From: an uncultured Flavobacteriaceae bacterium
Lineage (GTDB): Bacteria > Bacteroidota > Bacteroidia > Flavobacteriales > Flavobacteriaceae
Reading direction: 5' to 3'
Length of the DNA stretch: 22,653 nt
Assembly (NCBI GenBank): GCA_945788155.1
Contig: CALZKX010000288.1
Span: 1 to 22,653 of the forward strand
The notes beneath the pieces were generated by a model. It saw only the letters and a program-made list of their open reading frames with translations, was not told the DNA's origin and ran no database searches. The position numbers were made by a program, and so were the translations under genes. The stretch's first letter is position 1. Each line of letters opens with the position of its first letter. Shown here in pieces: positions 15,701 to 22,653 of the stretch.

Positions 15701-15770
15701 ATTATGAATTATGAATTTTGAATTATGAATAAGGGAACAATATTAAAAATTCAACATTCAACATTAAAAA
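15700..15770. repeat. Right flanking repeat of the S23 gene
   Basis: Contains AATTATGAATTATGAAT (15700-15716), a further AATTATGAAT (15721-15730) and ATTCAACATTCAACATT (15749-15765) followed by A residues. It overlaps the S23 stop codon by one base and ends 8 nt before the pump ATG. Confidence 0.5.
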
Positions 15771-15777
15771 ATAAAAA

Positions 15778-18700
15778 ATGTTAAACAAAATATTATCAAT
15801 TTCACTTCAAAATAGATTGCTCATTCTATTGGGAGCGGTTGCATTGAGTGTATTGGGCGTGTATTATGCACGTACAATGAACGTCGATGTATTCCCAGAC
15901 CTAACAGCACCAACGGTAACTATTCTTACCGAAGCGCACGGAATGGAATCTGAAGAAGTAGAAAAGTTAGTGACCTATCAACTGGAAACGGCCTTAAACG
16001 GTTCGCCTAATGTGAGAAGAATCCGTTCTTCATCGGCAGCAGGAATTTCCATTGTTTGGGTAGAATTTGAATGGGGAACCGATATTTATCGTGCTCGCCA
16101 AATTGTAAATGAACGCATTCCTAAGGTACGTGAAAACTTACCTGAAGGCATTGGCGCACCGACGATGGCACCTATTTCATCCATTATGGGCGAAATAATG
16201 CTGTTGGGCGTAACGTCTGATAGTTTGTCGCCAATGGAATTAAGAACCTTGTCCGATTGGACAATTCGCCCACGAATTAAAGCCATTGGTGGTATTGCCA
16301 ATGTGGTTGTTATTGGTGGCGATTATAAGCAATACCAAGTATTTGCTAACCCAGAAAAGTTGAAGTATTATGATGTGAGCATTTCAGAATTGGTAGCACA
16401 CGTCAAGGAAGCAAACAAAAACGCACCAGGAGGCGTGATTAACCAATATGGGAATCAATATATCATAAAGGGAAGCGGTAGAGCCTATGCGTTGGAAGAT
16501 TTAAAGGAAGCAGTTTTAAAACAAGTTAATGGACAAACCATAAAAATCAAGGATGTTGCGACTGTCAAAATTGGAGCTGCCGATAAAATTGGAGATGGTT
16601 CATTAAATGCAAAACCCGCTGTGATTCTGACCATCTCTAAACAACCAGATGTAAACACTCTGGAACTAACAGACCGATTGGATGAAGCTATCGCTGATTT
16701 AGAGACAACTTTACCTAAAGGTGTCAACATCAAAAGTCAAATTTTCAGACAGTCCGATTTTATTGATGCTTCCATTAGCAATTTAAACCAAACCTTGTTG
16801 GAAGGAGCATTCTTTGTAATGATTATCTTGTTCATCTTTTTAATGAATTGGAGAACAACGGTCATTTCTTTGCTGGCAATTCCTATTTCATTGTTGGTGT
16901 CCATTATCATCTTAAAATGGTTGGGTTATACCATTAATACAATGAGTTTAGGAGGTATGGCAATTGCTATTGGTGCGTTAGTAGATGATGCTATTATTGA
17001 TGTGGAGAATGTGTATAAACGATTAAGAGAGAACATAAAAAAACCAAAAGCAGAACGTCAATCCACAATTACGGTTGTTCGTGATGCATCTGTAGAAATT
17101 AGAAGTTCCATCATTATCGCAACCCTAATTATTATTGTATCATTTATTCCATTATTCTTTTTAAGTGGAATGGAAGGTAGATTGTTGCAACCGTTAGGTA
17201 TTGCGTTTGTAACGTCTGTTTTAACCTCATTGATAGTTGCAGTAACAGTCACACCAATTTTGTGTTCGTATTTATTGGATAATGAAAAACTACTCAATAA
17301 ACAAGCAGAAGGTACACGTGTGGAGCGTTGGTTGCAGAAACACTATGGTAATCTTTTGGAGCGTGCCACAAATATTCCAAAAACCATTATTGGAACTACA
17401 GTAATTGCCTTTATCATAAGTCTTTTGGTGCTAACCCAATTAGGAAGAAGCTTTTTGCCTGAATTTAATGAAGGTTCTTTGGTAATTAGTGTGGTTGGTC
17501 CGCCAGGAATGTCTTTAGAAGAGAGCAACAAAACAGGTAAATTGATAGAAACTATTTTATTGGATTTACCTGAAGTGGACGTTGTTACCCGAAGACAAGG
17601 TAGAGCTGAATTAGACGAACACGCACAAGGCGTAAATGCATCAGAAATAGATGTGCCCTTTATTTTGAATGACAAAACCAAAGAAGAATTTTTTGAAGAA
17701 GTCCGAAACAAATTAAGCATTGCACCAGGAGTAAATATTACCTTGGGTCAACCGATCGCACACCGAATTGACCATATGCTTTCTGGAACGCGTGCCAATA
17801 TTGCTATTAAAATTTTTGGTTCAGATTTGCAACGCTTATTTGAAGTTGGTAAAAGCGTAGAGCAAAACATCAAAGATATTGATGGATTAGCAGATGTTGC
17901 GGTAGATCAACAAATTGAAGTGCCACAAATTCGTATCAAACCCAAACGCCAAATTCTATCGGCTTATGGTATGACCGTTGGTAATTTAATGGAGCAAGTG
18001 GATATTGCTTTTGCAGGAGAAGAAGCAGGTGAGATTTATGAAGGGCAACAATATTTTGATTTGGTAGTTCGGTATGAAAAACCATTTAGGGATGATATTG
18101 AAAACATCAACAATACCTTAATTAGCCTTCCAAATGGTGGTCAAACCATATTAGGCGAATTGGCAACCATTCAATCTGTAAGTAGTCCTAACACCATTAA
18201 TCGTGAAGATGTGCAACGTAAAATTGTAGTTGCTGCCAATGTTCAAGGTCGTGATTTACGTGGTGCAGTAAACGAAATCAAGGAAGTAGTTGCAAACAAT
18301 GTGAATATGCCAGAAGGCTATCGTGTACAATATGGCGGACAGTTTGAAAGCGAATCCAAAGCATCACAATTACTTTTGGTAACTGCAATCATCGCAATAG
18401 CTATCATTTTTCTGTTACTGTATTATGAATTTAAAGATGTAAAATTGGCTTTTGTTGTATTAATCAATCTGCCTTTAGCATTAATAGGTGGTATCTTAAT
18501 TGTCTATTTCACATCAGGTATCATCAGTATTGCAGCAACCATTGGATTTATAAGTCTATTTGGTATTGCCACTCGTAACGGTATCTTGTTAGTATCACGT
18601 TATGAAGATTTGAGAAAAGAAGGAATGCAAGGGTTTCAGTTGATAAAAACAGGAGCTTTGGACAGATTGAATCCAATTCTAATGACAGCCTTTACCACAG

Positions 18701-18882
18701 GGTTAGCGTTAATTCCATTAGCCTTAAAAGGTGGCGAACCCGGAAGTGAAATACAAAGCCCAATGGCTGTAGTTATTTTGGGTGGTTTGTTATCTGCTAC
18801 TATTTTGAATTTAGTAGTAATTCCTTGTGTGTATCAATTGGTAATTCGTAAACGACACTTGTCGGTAGAAAACCCTAATTAA
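15778..18882 (+). CDS. CusA/CzcA-type heavy-metal efflux RND transporter
   Basis: A 1034-residue inner-membrane proton/metal antiporter of the RND heavy-metal-efflux class, about the normal length. TM1 (about 12-30) is followed by MNVDVFPDLTAPTVTI, a hallmark of the metal-exporting branch. TM2-TM6 lie near 340-490. TM4 carries the proton-relay segment V402-D403-D404-A-I-I-D408-V-E410-N411. The second half repeats the layout, with TM7 near 535-560, a second porter domain and TM8-12 at about 860-1025. The VDD..DVEN form differs from textbook CzcA and CusA motifs, so metal choice (Cu, Ag, Zn, Co, Cd, Ni) cannot be given. It is the last gene of the operon and is followed by a strong terminator. 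Confidence 0.95.
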   Translation: MLNKILSISLQNRLLILLGAVALSVLGVYYARTMNVDVFPDLTAPTVTILTEAHGMESEEVEKLVTYQLETALNGSPNVRRIRSSSAAGISIVWVEFEWGTDIYRARQIVNERIPKVRENLPEGIGAPTMAPISSIMGEIMLLGVTSDSLSPMELRTLSDWTIRPRIKAIGGIANVVVIGGDYKQYQVFANPEKLKYYDVSISELVAHVKEANKNAPGGVINQYGNQYIIKGSGRAYALEDLKEAVLKQVNGQTIKIKDVATVKIGAADKIGDGSLNAKPAVILTISKQPDVNTLELTDRLDEAIADLETTLPKGVNIKSQIFRQSDFIDASISNLNQTLLEGAFFVMIILFIFLMNWRTTVISLLAIPISLLVSIIILKWLGYTINTMSLGGMAIAIGALVDDAIIDVENVYKRLRENIKKPKAERQSTITVVRDASVEIRSSIIIATLIIIVSFIPLFFLSGMEGRLLQPLGIAFVTSVLTSLIVAVTVTPILCSYLLDNEKLLNKQAEGTRVERWLQKHYGNLLERATNIPKTIIGTTVIAFIISLLVLTQLGRSFLPEFNEGSLVISVVGPPGMSLEESNKTGKLIETILLDLPEVDVVTRRQGRAELDEHAQGVNASEIDVPFILNDKTKEEFFEEVRNKLSIAPGVNITLGQPIAHRIDHMLSGTRANIAIKIFGSDLQRLFEVGKSVEQNIKDIDGLADVAVDQQIEVPQIRIKPKRQILSAYGMTVGNLMEQVDIAFAGEEAGEIYEGQQYFDLVVRYEKPFRDDIENINNTLISLPNGGQTILGELATIQSVSSPNTINREDVQRKIVVAANVQGRDLRGAVNEIKEVVANNVNMPEGYRVQYGGQFESESKASQLLLVTAIIAIAIIFLLLYYEFKDVKLAFVVLINLPLALIGGILIVYFTSGIISIAATIGFISLFGIATRNGILLVSRYEDLRKEGMQGFQLIKTGALDRLNPILMTAFTTGLALIPLALKGGEPGSEIQSPMAVVILGGLLSATILNLVVIPCVYQLVIRKRHLSVENPN

Positions 18883-18892
18883 TTTAAGAAGA

Positions 18893-18921
18893 GGCTGTGT
18901 TCAATGTACACAGCCTTTTTT
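18893..18921 (+). terminator. Strong rho-independent terminator of the metal-efflux operon
   Basis: Perfect 8-bp stem GGCTGTGT (18893-18900) / ACACAGCC (18908-18915) with a 7-nt loop, followed by six T. It lies 10 bp after the pump stop codon. Confidence 0.9.
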
Positions 18922-19118
18922 CTACAAGTTGATTATTTTAAAATATTTTTTTAATAAGCCAACGCTCAAACCGAATTAAAAAGAAAACATCGGAATTGAA
19001 AAGCAGCACGGAATAAATATAGTACCAGCCATTTATAATTTATTGCTTGATCAGTGTTTACTGGAAACATCCTTTTAGTTTTTCCACAACAAATTACTGG
19101 CAAAACCAATAAGCACAC
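18922..19118. other. Gene-poor spacer between the efflux operon and the right mutS2 copy
   Basis: AT-rich, with no plus-strand open frame I can support and no RNA gene recognised. Its right part holds the 3' end of the possible minus-strand small membrane protein gene (stop at 19075-19077). This sequence has no counterpart beside the left mutS2 copy. Confidence 0.5.
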
Positions 19119-19150
19119 CTCCAAAAATTCCACATCTCAATTGTAATACG

Positions 19151-19158
19151 TAACTTTG
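19151..19158 (+). promoter_or_regulatory. Putative mutS2 -7 box
   Basis: TAACTTTG then C matches TAnnTTTG and lies 92 nt upstream of the mutS2 ATG. It would give a leader of about 85 nt containing the hairpin at 19228-19245. No clear -33 element. Confidence 0.4.
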
Positions 19159-19227
19159 CTTCCTCTTAAAAATAAAATTAAGTAAACAATTAGTGAGATT
19201 CCTACTATTGCAGATAAAATAATAAGT

Positions 19228-19245
19228 TTTCCACTTTCGTGGAAA
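19228..19245 (+). promoter_or_regulatory. Hairpin just upstream of the mutS2 start codon
   Basis: TTTCCAC (19228-19234) and GTGGAAA (19239-19245) form a perfect 7-bp stem with a TTTC loop, ending 5 nt before the ATG at 19251. In the mRNA it would cover the ribosome-binding region and could lower or regulate translation. The same hairpin is kept in the left repeat copy (11427-11444). Confidence 0.45.
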
Positions 19246-19250
19246 TTGCC

Positions 19251-21416
19251 ATGATTAACATTCATCAAAAAACACTTCAAGATTTAGAATTTCAAACCGT
19301 TTTGCAACAAGTCAATGAGCATTGCATTACAGATATGGGTAAGGCAAAGGTTCAAGAGATTACGCCTTACAAGAAGAAGGAAACTCTACTTGCAAGCTTA
19401 AATTTAACTAACGAATATGTATCGTCTTTTTATAATAACAACCGCATACCAAACCATGGCTTCGACCCTATTACAAAAGAGCTTCAGTTACTTAATATTG
19501 AAAACACCTATTTAGAAACTCAAAGTTTAAAAAAACTGGTTTCCATTTCATTAACCGTTAATGAAATATTAAAGTTTTTAAAAAAATTCGAAGAATACTA
19601 TCCGAATTTACATAAATACACGTCGCATATTCCAATTACCAAAGAGCTCATAGAAAAAGTGGATGCAGTGGTGGACCGTTTTGGAGATGTAAAAGACAGT
19701 GCCTCTCCTCTTCTTTCGGAGCTAAGACAAAGCATCAACAAACTAAAAGGCAAAATTAACTCCAGTTTTGCATCAGCTTTAAATACCTATCACAATCTGG
19801 AATATCTTGATGATATTCGTGAGTCAGTCGTTGAAAATAAACGTGTTTTAGCTGTAAAAGCCATGTACAGGCGCAAGGTAAAAGGTGCTATTATGGGTGG
19901 AAGTAAAACAGGAAGCATTGTTTATATTGAGCCTGAAGCGACTTTACAACATTCAAGGGAACTCAATAATTTAGAATATGAAGAAAGCGAAGAAGTTGTA
20001 CGCATATTAAAAGAACTAACAAATTTTATCAGACCTTCTCGAGAACTACTAGAAAATTACCAATCGTTTTTAACAACCATGGATGTTATTGCTGCGAAAG
20101 CAAAATATGCCAAGTCTATGAATGCGATTCTCCCAGAGATTTCAGAAGAACGTGCCATGTATTTACGAGATGCATACCATCCACTACTCTATTTAACCAA
20201 TTTAGAAAAGAAAGAAAAAACATTTCCTCAAACTATTGAACTAAAACATGATAGTAGAATCATAGTGATTTCTGGTCCAAATGCTGGTGGAAAAAGTATC
20301 ACACTTAAAACAGTTGGCTTATTACAAGTAATGCTTCAAAGTGGTATGCTTATTCCTGTGCATGAACGCAGTAAAGTGTGTTTGTTTGATAGAATTTTAA
20401 GCGATATAGGCGACAACCAGTCCATTGAAAATCATTTAAGTACTTATAGTTATAGGTTGAAGCAAATGAATTATTTCTTGAAGAAATGTAATAAAAACAC
20501 ACTCTTTTTAATTGATGAATTCGGAACAGGAAGTGACCCAGAACTTGGAGGCGCTTTGGCTGAAACTTTTTTGGAAGTATTTTATGATAGAAAAGCATTT
20601 GGAATCATTACAACCCATTACGCTAATTTAAAGCTATTGGCCAATGAAAGGGAATATATGGCTAATGCCAATATGATGTTTGATGAGCGTTCTTTAGAGC
20701 CTATGTACAAATTGGCATTGGGACAAGCAGGAAGCTCATTCACCTTTGAGGTGGCTCAAAAAAATGGGATTCCGTTTAATCTTATTAATAAAGCAAAAAA
20801 GAAGATTGAGCGCAGTAAGGTTCGTTTTGATGCAACCATTGCTAAACTTCAAAAGGAACGCTCCAAACTTGAAAAAACAGGTGCATCCTTAAAAAAGAAC
20901 GAACAGAAAAAATTGGAAGAAGCTGATAAACTTGAAGTTATCAATGAAAAAATCCAAAAGAAACTTGAAAGCTATCAAGAATTGTATGACAGCAATCAAC
21001 GACTTATTTACTTGGGACAAAAAGTAAACGTCCTCTCAGAAAAGTATTTCAACAACAAGCAAAAGCGTGAACTCATGGCTGAACTTTTTAAATTGGTTCA
21101 GATTGAAAACTCCAAACGAAAAAAAGTTTCAGTTAAAGAAAAAAAAACTGTTAAGCAAAAAGAACAACAAGTAAAGAAAGAGGTTGAAAAGAAAGTTGCT
21201 GTTATTCGAAAAAAGAAAAAAGCAGCTAAGAAAAAAGAAATAGAAACTCCTAAACCTAAACCAACTTTAAAAGTTGGCGACAGAGTTAGATTGGAAGATG
21301 GTCGTGCAGTTGGAAGTATTGATAAAATAGAAAAAAACAAAGCCACAGTAAACTATGGCTTATTTACGACTAATGTGAGTTTAGAGCAATTGGAATTGGT
21401 AGAATCAACAAAATGA
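19251..21416 (+). CDS. mutS2: MutS2 family DNA-binding ATPase (Smr-less)
   Basis: A 721-residue MutS-family ATPase of the MutS2 branch, which acts in recombination control or ribosome rescue rather than mismatch repair. N-terminal core and lever/clamp helices occupy about 1-320. Walker A is G342-PNAGGK348-S, Walker B is L420-I-D422-E423 followed by FGTGSDP, and TTHYANLK is the switch histidine loop. After the ATPase comes a coiled coil (about 510-600), a Lys-rich linker (about 617-665) and a small C-terminal beta domain (VGDRVRLEDGRAVGS). The Smr nuclease domain of Bacillus MutS2 is absent, as I recall for Bacteroidota homologues. ATG at 19251 is preferred over the GTG at 19239, which lies within the upstream hairpin. 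The next gene overlaps by 4 nt. Confidence 0.93.
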   Translation: MINIHQKTLQDLEFQTVLQQVNEHCITDMGKAKVQEITPYKKKETLLASLNLTNEYVSSFYNNNRIPNHGFDPITKELQLLNIENTYLETQSLKKLVSISLTVNEILKFLKKFEEYYPNLHKYTSHIPITKELIEKVDAVVDRFGDVKDSASPLLSELRQSINKLKGKINSSFASALNTYHNLEYLDDIRESVVENKRVLAVKAMYRRKVKGAIMGGSKTGSIVYIEPEATLQHSRELNNLEYEESEEVVRILKELTNFIRPSRELLENYQSFLTTMDVIAAKAKYAKSMNAILPEISEERAMYLRDAYHPLLYLTNLEKKEKTFPQTIELKHDSRIIVISGPNAGGKSITLKTVGLLQVMLQSGMLIPVHERSKVCLFDRILSDIGDNQSIENHLSTYSYRLKQMNYFLKKCNKNTLFLIDEFGTGSDPELGGALAETFLEVFYDRKAFGIITTHYANLKLLANEREYMANANMMFDERSLEPMYKLALGQAGSSFTFEVAQKNGIPFNLINKAKKKIERSKVRFDATIAKLQKERSKLEKTGASLKKNEQKKLEEADKLEVINEKIQKKLESYQELYDSNQRLIYLGQKVNVLSEKYFNNKQKRELMAELFKLVQIENSKRKKVSVKEKKTVKQKEQQVKKEVEKKVAVIRKKKKAAKKKEIETPKPKPTLKVGDRVRLEDGRAVGSIDKIEKNKATVNYGLFTTNVSLEQLELVESTK

Positions 21417-21829
21417 AACAATTACCTTCTCATAAACAATTAATTCTATTTGATGGTATTTGCAACCTATGTAACTCTAGCATTAATTATGTAATAAAGC
21501 ATGATACAAATAATGCGTTTATGTTTGCTCCATTACAAGGAGAAGCTGGTAAAGAACTTATTTATCAATTTGAAATAGATATTTCAAAAACCGATTCCAT
21601 ACTACTCTATTCAGAAGAAAAGGGTTTGAAAACGAAATCTTCAGCAGCATTGGCTATTGCCTCAAAACTCGGTTTTCCAAGAAACCTGCTTTGTATTTTT
21701 TATATCATTCCACCTTTTATAAGAAATTGGGTGTATAATTATATTGCAAAAAACAGATACAACTGGTATGGCAAAAAAGACTCGTGTATGATGCCCACTG
21801 CAGAACTAAAATCAAGATTTTTAGAATAA
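21413..21829 (+). CDS. DCC1-like thiol-disulfide oxidoreductase family protein (DUF393)
   Basis: A 138-residue protein of the DCC/DUF393 family, predicted to have a thioredoxin-like fold. The defining motif, normally DGxCxxC, is visible as FDGICNLC with C17 and C20. The family signatures FAPLQGEAGKEL and the middle SILLYSEEKGLKTKSSAALAIA are present, followed by a hydrophobic segment (NLLCIFYIIPPFIRNWVYNYIA) and a C-terminal Cys (SCMMPT). The exact substrates of the family are unknown. The ATG overlaps the mutS2 stop as ATGA, so translation is coupled. A terminator follows directly after its stop, closing the mutS2 transcription unit. Confidence 0.9.
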   Translation: MKQLPSHKQLILFDGICNLCNSSINYVIKHDTNNAFMFAPLQGEAGKELIYQFEIDISKTDSILLYSEEKGLKTKSSAALAIASKLGFPRNLLCIFYIIPPFIRNWVYNYIAKNRYNWYGKKDSCMMPTAELKSRFLE

Positions 21830-21830
21830 A

Positions 21831-21856
21831 AAACCCTAAGACGAATCTTAGGGTTT
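21831..21856 (+). terminator. Terminator after the mutS2-DCC1 unit
   Basis: A perfect 10-bp stem AAACCCTAAG (21831-21840) / CTTAGGGTTT (21847-21856) with loop ACGAAT starts 1 nt after the stop codon. The A-run and T-run make it usable in both directions, although the T tract is short. Confidence 0.8.
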
Positions 21857-22080
21857 ATACATTTACAATTAACACAATTAAATGTAAAATCTTAGCACAC
21901 TTATTTTGGTTGTAGTAAATATAAATAGGTTTTTATTTGCAGAGCAATATTCTCGTTAAAACCAATAATTTAATAGTTGAATATAGGGTTACTACTTTTT
22001 ATAATTGAAACTAATTCGATTTCAGCTATTTATAACTTAATAATTTGCCTATTTTTAACCATAACTAAAAAACTCATATT

Positions 22081-22653
22081 ATGAAAAAATCATTCTTCAA
22101 TTTAGCATTGGGTATATTAATAGTAGGCTCTCTTGCTTTTAGTAATGTTGAAAAAAAATCAACTACAGATAACAATCCAATTGATAATTATCTAAGTGAG
22201 ATTAATGGTGTAAAAGCCTATACTTTAGAAATTGCTGAAGCTATGCCAGCAGATAAATACACGTTTAGACCTCATGATTCGGTAAGAAGCTTTGGTGAGC
22301 AAATGGCACATCTTGGCATGTCTTCAAAATTTTTGTTAGACATGTTTATAAATGGTGAACCCATGCCAACCGATCCAGAAGTTTTTGCGAATATTGGAAA
22401 AATGGAAAAAGAAATAGGTGCTTCAAAAGCAGCTTGTATTAAAGTAATTACCGAAGCTTTTGATGCACTTACAGCAACTTACAAAAGTATGAATGCTGAA
22501 AATTTAGACGATACTTTTGTTATTCCTTTTGATCCTAAACAACCAAGTTTTTCTAAGGAGAAAGGCTTCCAATTTATTTACGAACATATTGCGCATCATC
22601 GTGGTCAAGCATTGGTTTCACTAAGAATGCAAGGTATTAAAGCACCTCCATAC
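22081..22653 (+). CDS. DinB family protein with signal peptide (truncated by window end)
   Basis: The first 191 residues of a protein that runs off the right edge without a stop. Residues 1-20 (MKKSFFNLALGILIVGSLAF) look like a signal peptide, so the protein is probably exported. The rest is the four-helix DinB/YfiT-like fold: IDNYLSEINGVKAYTLEIAEAMPADKYTFRP is the usual first helix and turn. The likely metal-binding histidines are H77 (QMAHLGM), H169 and H173 (EHIAHHRGQ), the standard triad. DinB proteins are often metal-dependent thiol-transferase-like enzymes, but the activity of this one is unknown. It has a 224-bp upstream gap with a weak TAATTTG box (22041-22047). Confidence 0.88.
   Translation, partial: MKKSFFNLALGILIVGSLAFSNVEKKSTTDNNPIDNYLSEINGVKAYTLEIAEAMPADKYTFRPHDSVRSFGEQMAHLGMSSKFLLDMFINGEPMPTDPEVFANIGKMEKEIGASKAACIKVITEAFDALTATYKSMNAENLDDTFVIPFDPKQPSFSKEKGFQFIYEHIAHHRGQALVSLRMQGIKAPPY

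Larger units (their letters stand above)
11318..19118 (+). mobile_element. Candidate inserted metal-resistance cassette at mutS2
   Basis: The 7.8 kb between the two mutS2 5' copies holds a complete RND metal-efflux operon ending in a strong terminator. This looks like a unit that recombined into the mutS2 locus, leaving a broken 5' end on the left and an intact gene on the right. No integrase, transposase or relaxase gene is present, so it is not a self-mobile element. Homologous (Campbell-type) integration of a circle carrying a mutS2 5' segment, or a duplication, are both possible. The boundary call is inference. Confidence 0.45.
19075..19265 (-). pseudogene. Possible small two-TM membrane protein gene, frameshifted, divergent from mutS2
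   Basis: On the minus strand an ATG at 19263-19265 opens MNVNHGNFHESGKL followed by a good hydrophobic helix (IILSAIVGISLIVYLILFL) and stops at 19137 after 42 residues. In another frame the reading continues KRKQSYVLQLRCGIFGGVLIGF... to a TAA at 19075-19077, with a second hydrophobic stretch. One extra T in a run of five T would join the two parts into a 63-residue, two-helix protein. The first part is also intact in the left repeat copy, with one Val-to-Ala change. The start overlaps the first five codons of mutS2. It may be chance in AT-rich DNA; I give it low confidence. Confidence 0.3.
19119..19350. repeat. Right copy of the mutS2 5'-region direct repeat
   Basis: Partner of 11318-11549 at an offset of 7801 bp. 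This copy continues into the complete mutS2 gene. On its left side it also continues into the possible minus-strand small gene, whereas the left copy breaks off at CTCC (11318). Confidence 0.95.

Noticed and set aside
17343..17720. 125-codon minus-strand open frame inside the RND pump gene
   Set aside because: It is antisense to a clearly coding gene, has no recognisable family, and its composition mirrors the pump codons. Similar minus-strand frames at 13443-13806, 14302-15024, 16086-17297 and 20350-21346 were rejected for the same reason.
19239..19250. GTG start for mutS2 (and 11438 for the left copy)
   Set aside because: The GTG is the second arm of the hairpin; the ATG 12 nt later fits the family N-terminus.
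11318..19350. Classical integrative element with att sites
   Set aside because: No integrase or transfer genes are present, and the repeat is much longer than usual att sites, so homologous recombination or duplication is preferred.

Overview
The window looks like chromosomal DNA from a member of the Flavobacteriaceae (Bacteroidota). It is AT-rich. Several genes are preceded by the Bacteroidota -7 promoter motif TAnnTTTG. The branched-chain 2-oxoacid dehydrogenase E1 alpha and beta subunits are fused in one polypeptide, MutS2 lacks the C-terminal Smr domain, and there is a secreted protein with a carboxypeptidase-regulatory-like domain. No rRNA, tRNA, CRISPR array, transposase or integrase gene was seen.

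Layout. (1) 1-428 is the C-terminal end of an M19 membrane dipeptidase. (2) 429-800 is a gene-free stretch with a 157-bp MITE-like imperfect palindrome (448-604), a terminator and degenerate extragenic repeats. (3) 801-3690, minus strand, is a two-gene unit: fused E1 alpha/beta, then a sterol-desaturase/fatty-acid-hydroxylase family membrane protein. (4) 3877-7904, plus strand: an isopenicillin-N-synthase-like Fe(II)/2-oxoglutarate oxygenase, then a tightly packed set made of a YciH/SUI1 protein, a DUF1835 protein, a uridine-phosphorylase-like enzyme and a leaderless periplasmic-binding-protein-fold protein. (5) 8081-8278 is a tiny membrane protein that converges on and overlaps uracil-DNA glycosylase (8232-8897, minus). 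(6) 9098-11186: a secreted CarboxypepD_reg-like protein and a DUF998 membrane protein, followed by a strong intergenic hairpin.

(7) 11318-19118 is the most unusual part. It is a heavy-metal efflux cassette of RND/CzcCBA type: a His-rich exported protein, a TolC-like outer-membrane protein, a His-rich lipoprotein, an adaptor, a four-helix-bundle S23 protein wedged in the operon, and the RND pump, closed by a strong terminator. It lies between two direct copies of the mutS2 5' region (11318-11549 and 19119-19350, offset exactly 7801 bp). The left copy keeps the mutS2 upstream region, start codon and about 34 codons, and runs in frame into the His-rich protein gene. The right copy starts the intact mutS2. 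This suggests that the metal cassette entered the mutS2 locus by recombination, leaving one broken and one intact 5' end, and may have acquired a housekeeping promoter.

(8) 19251-21829 is mutS2 followed by a DCC1-type thiol oxidoreductase overlapping it by 4 nt, then a terminator. (9) 22081 to the end is the start of an exported DinB-fold protein that runs off the window.

The metal-efflux proteins should act together. The pump drives metal ions through the adaptor and the TolC-like channel out of the cell, while the His-rich small proteins plausibly bind metal in the periplasm.
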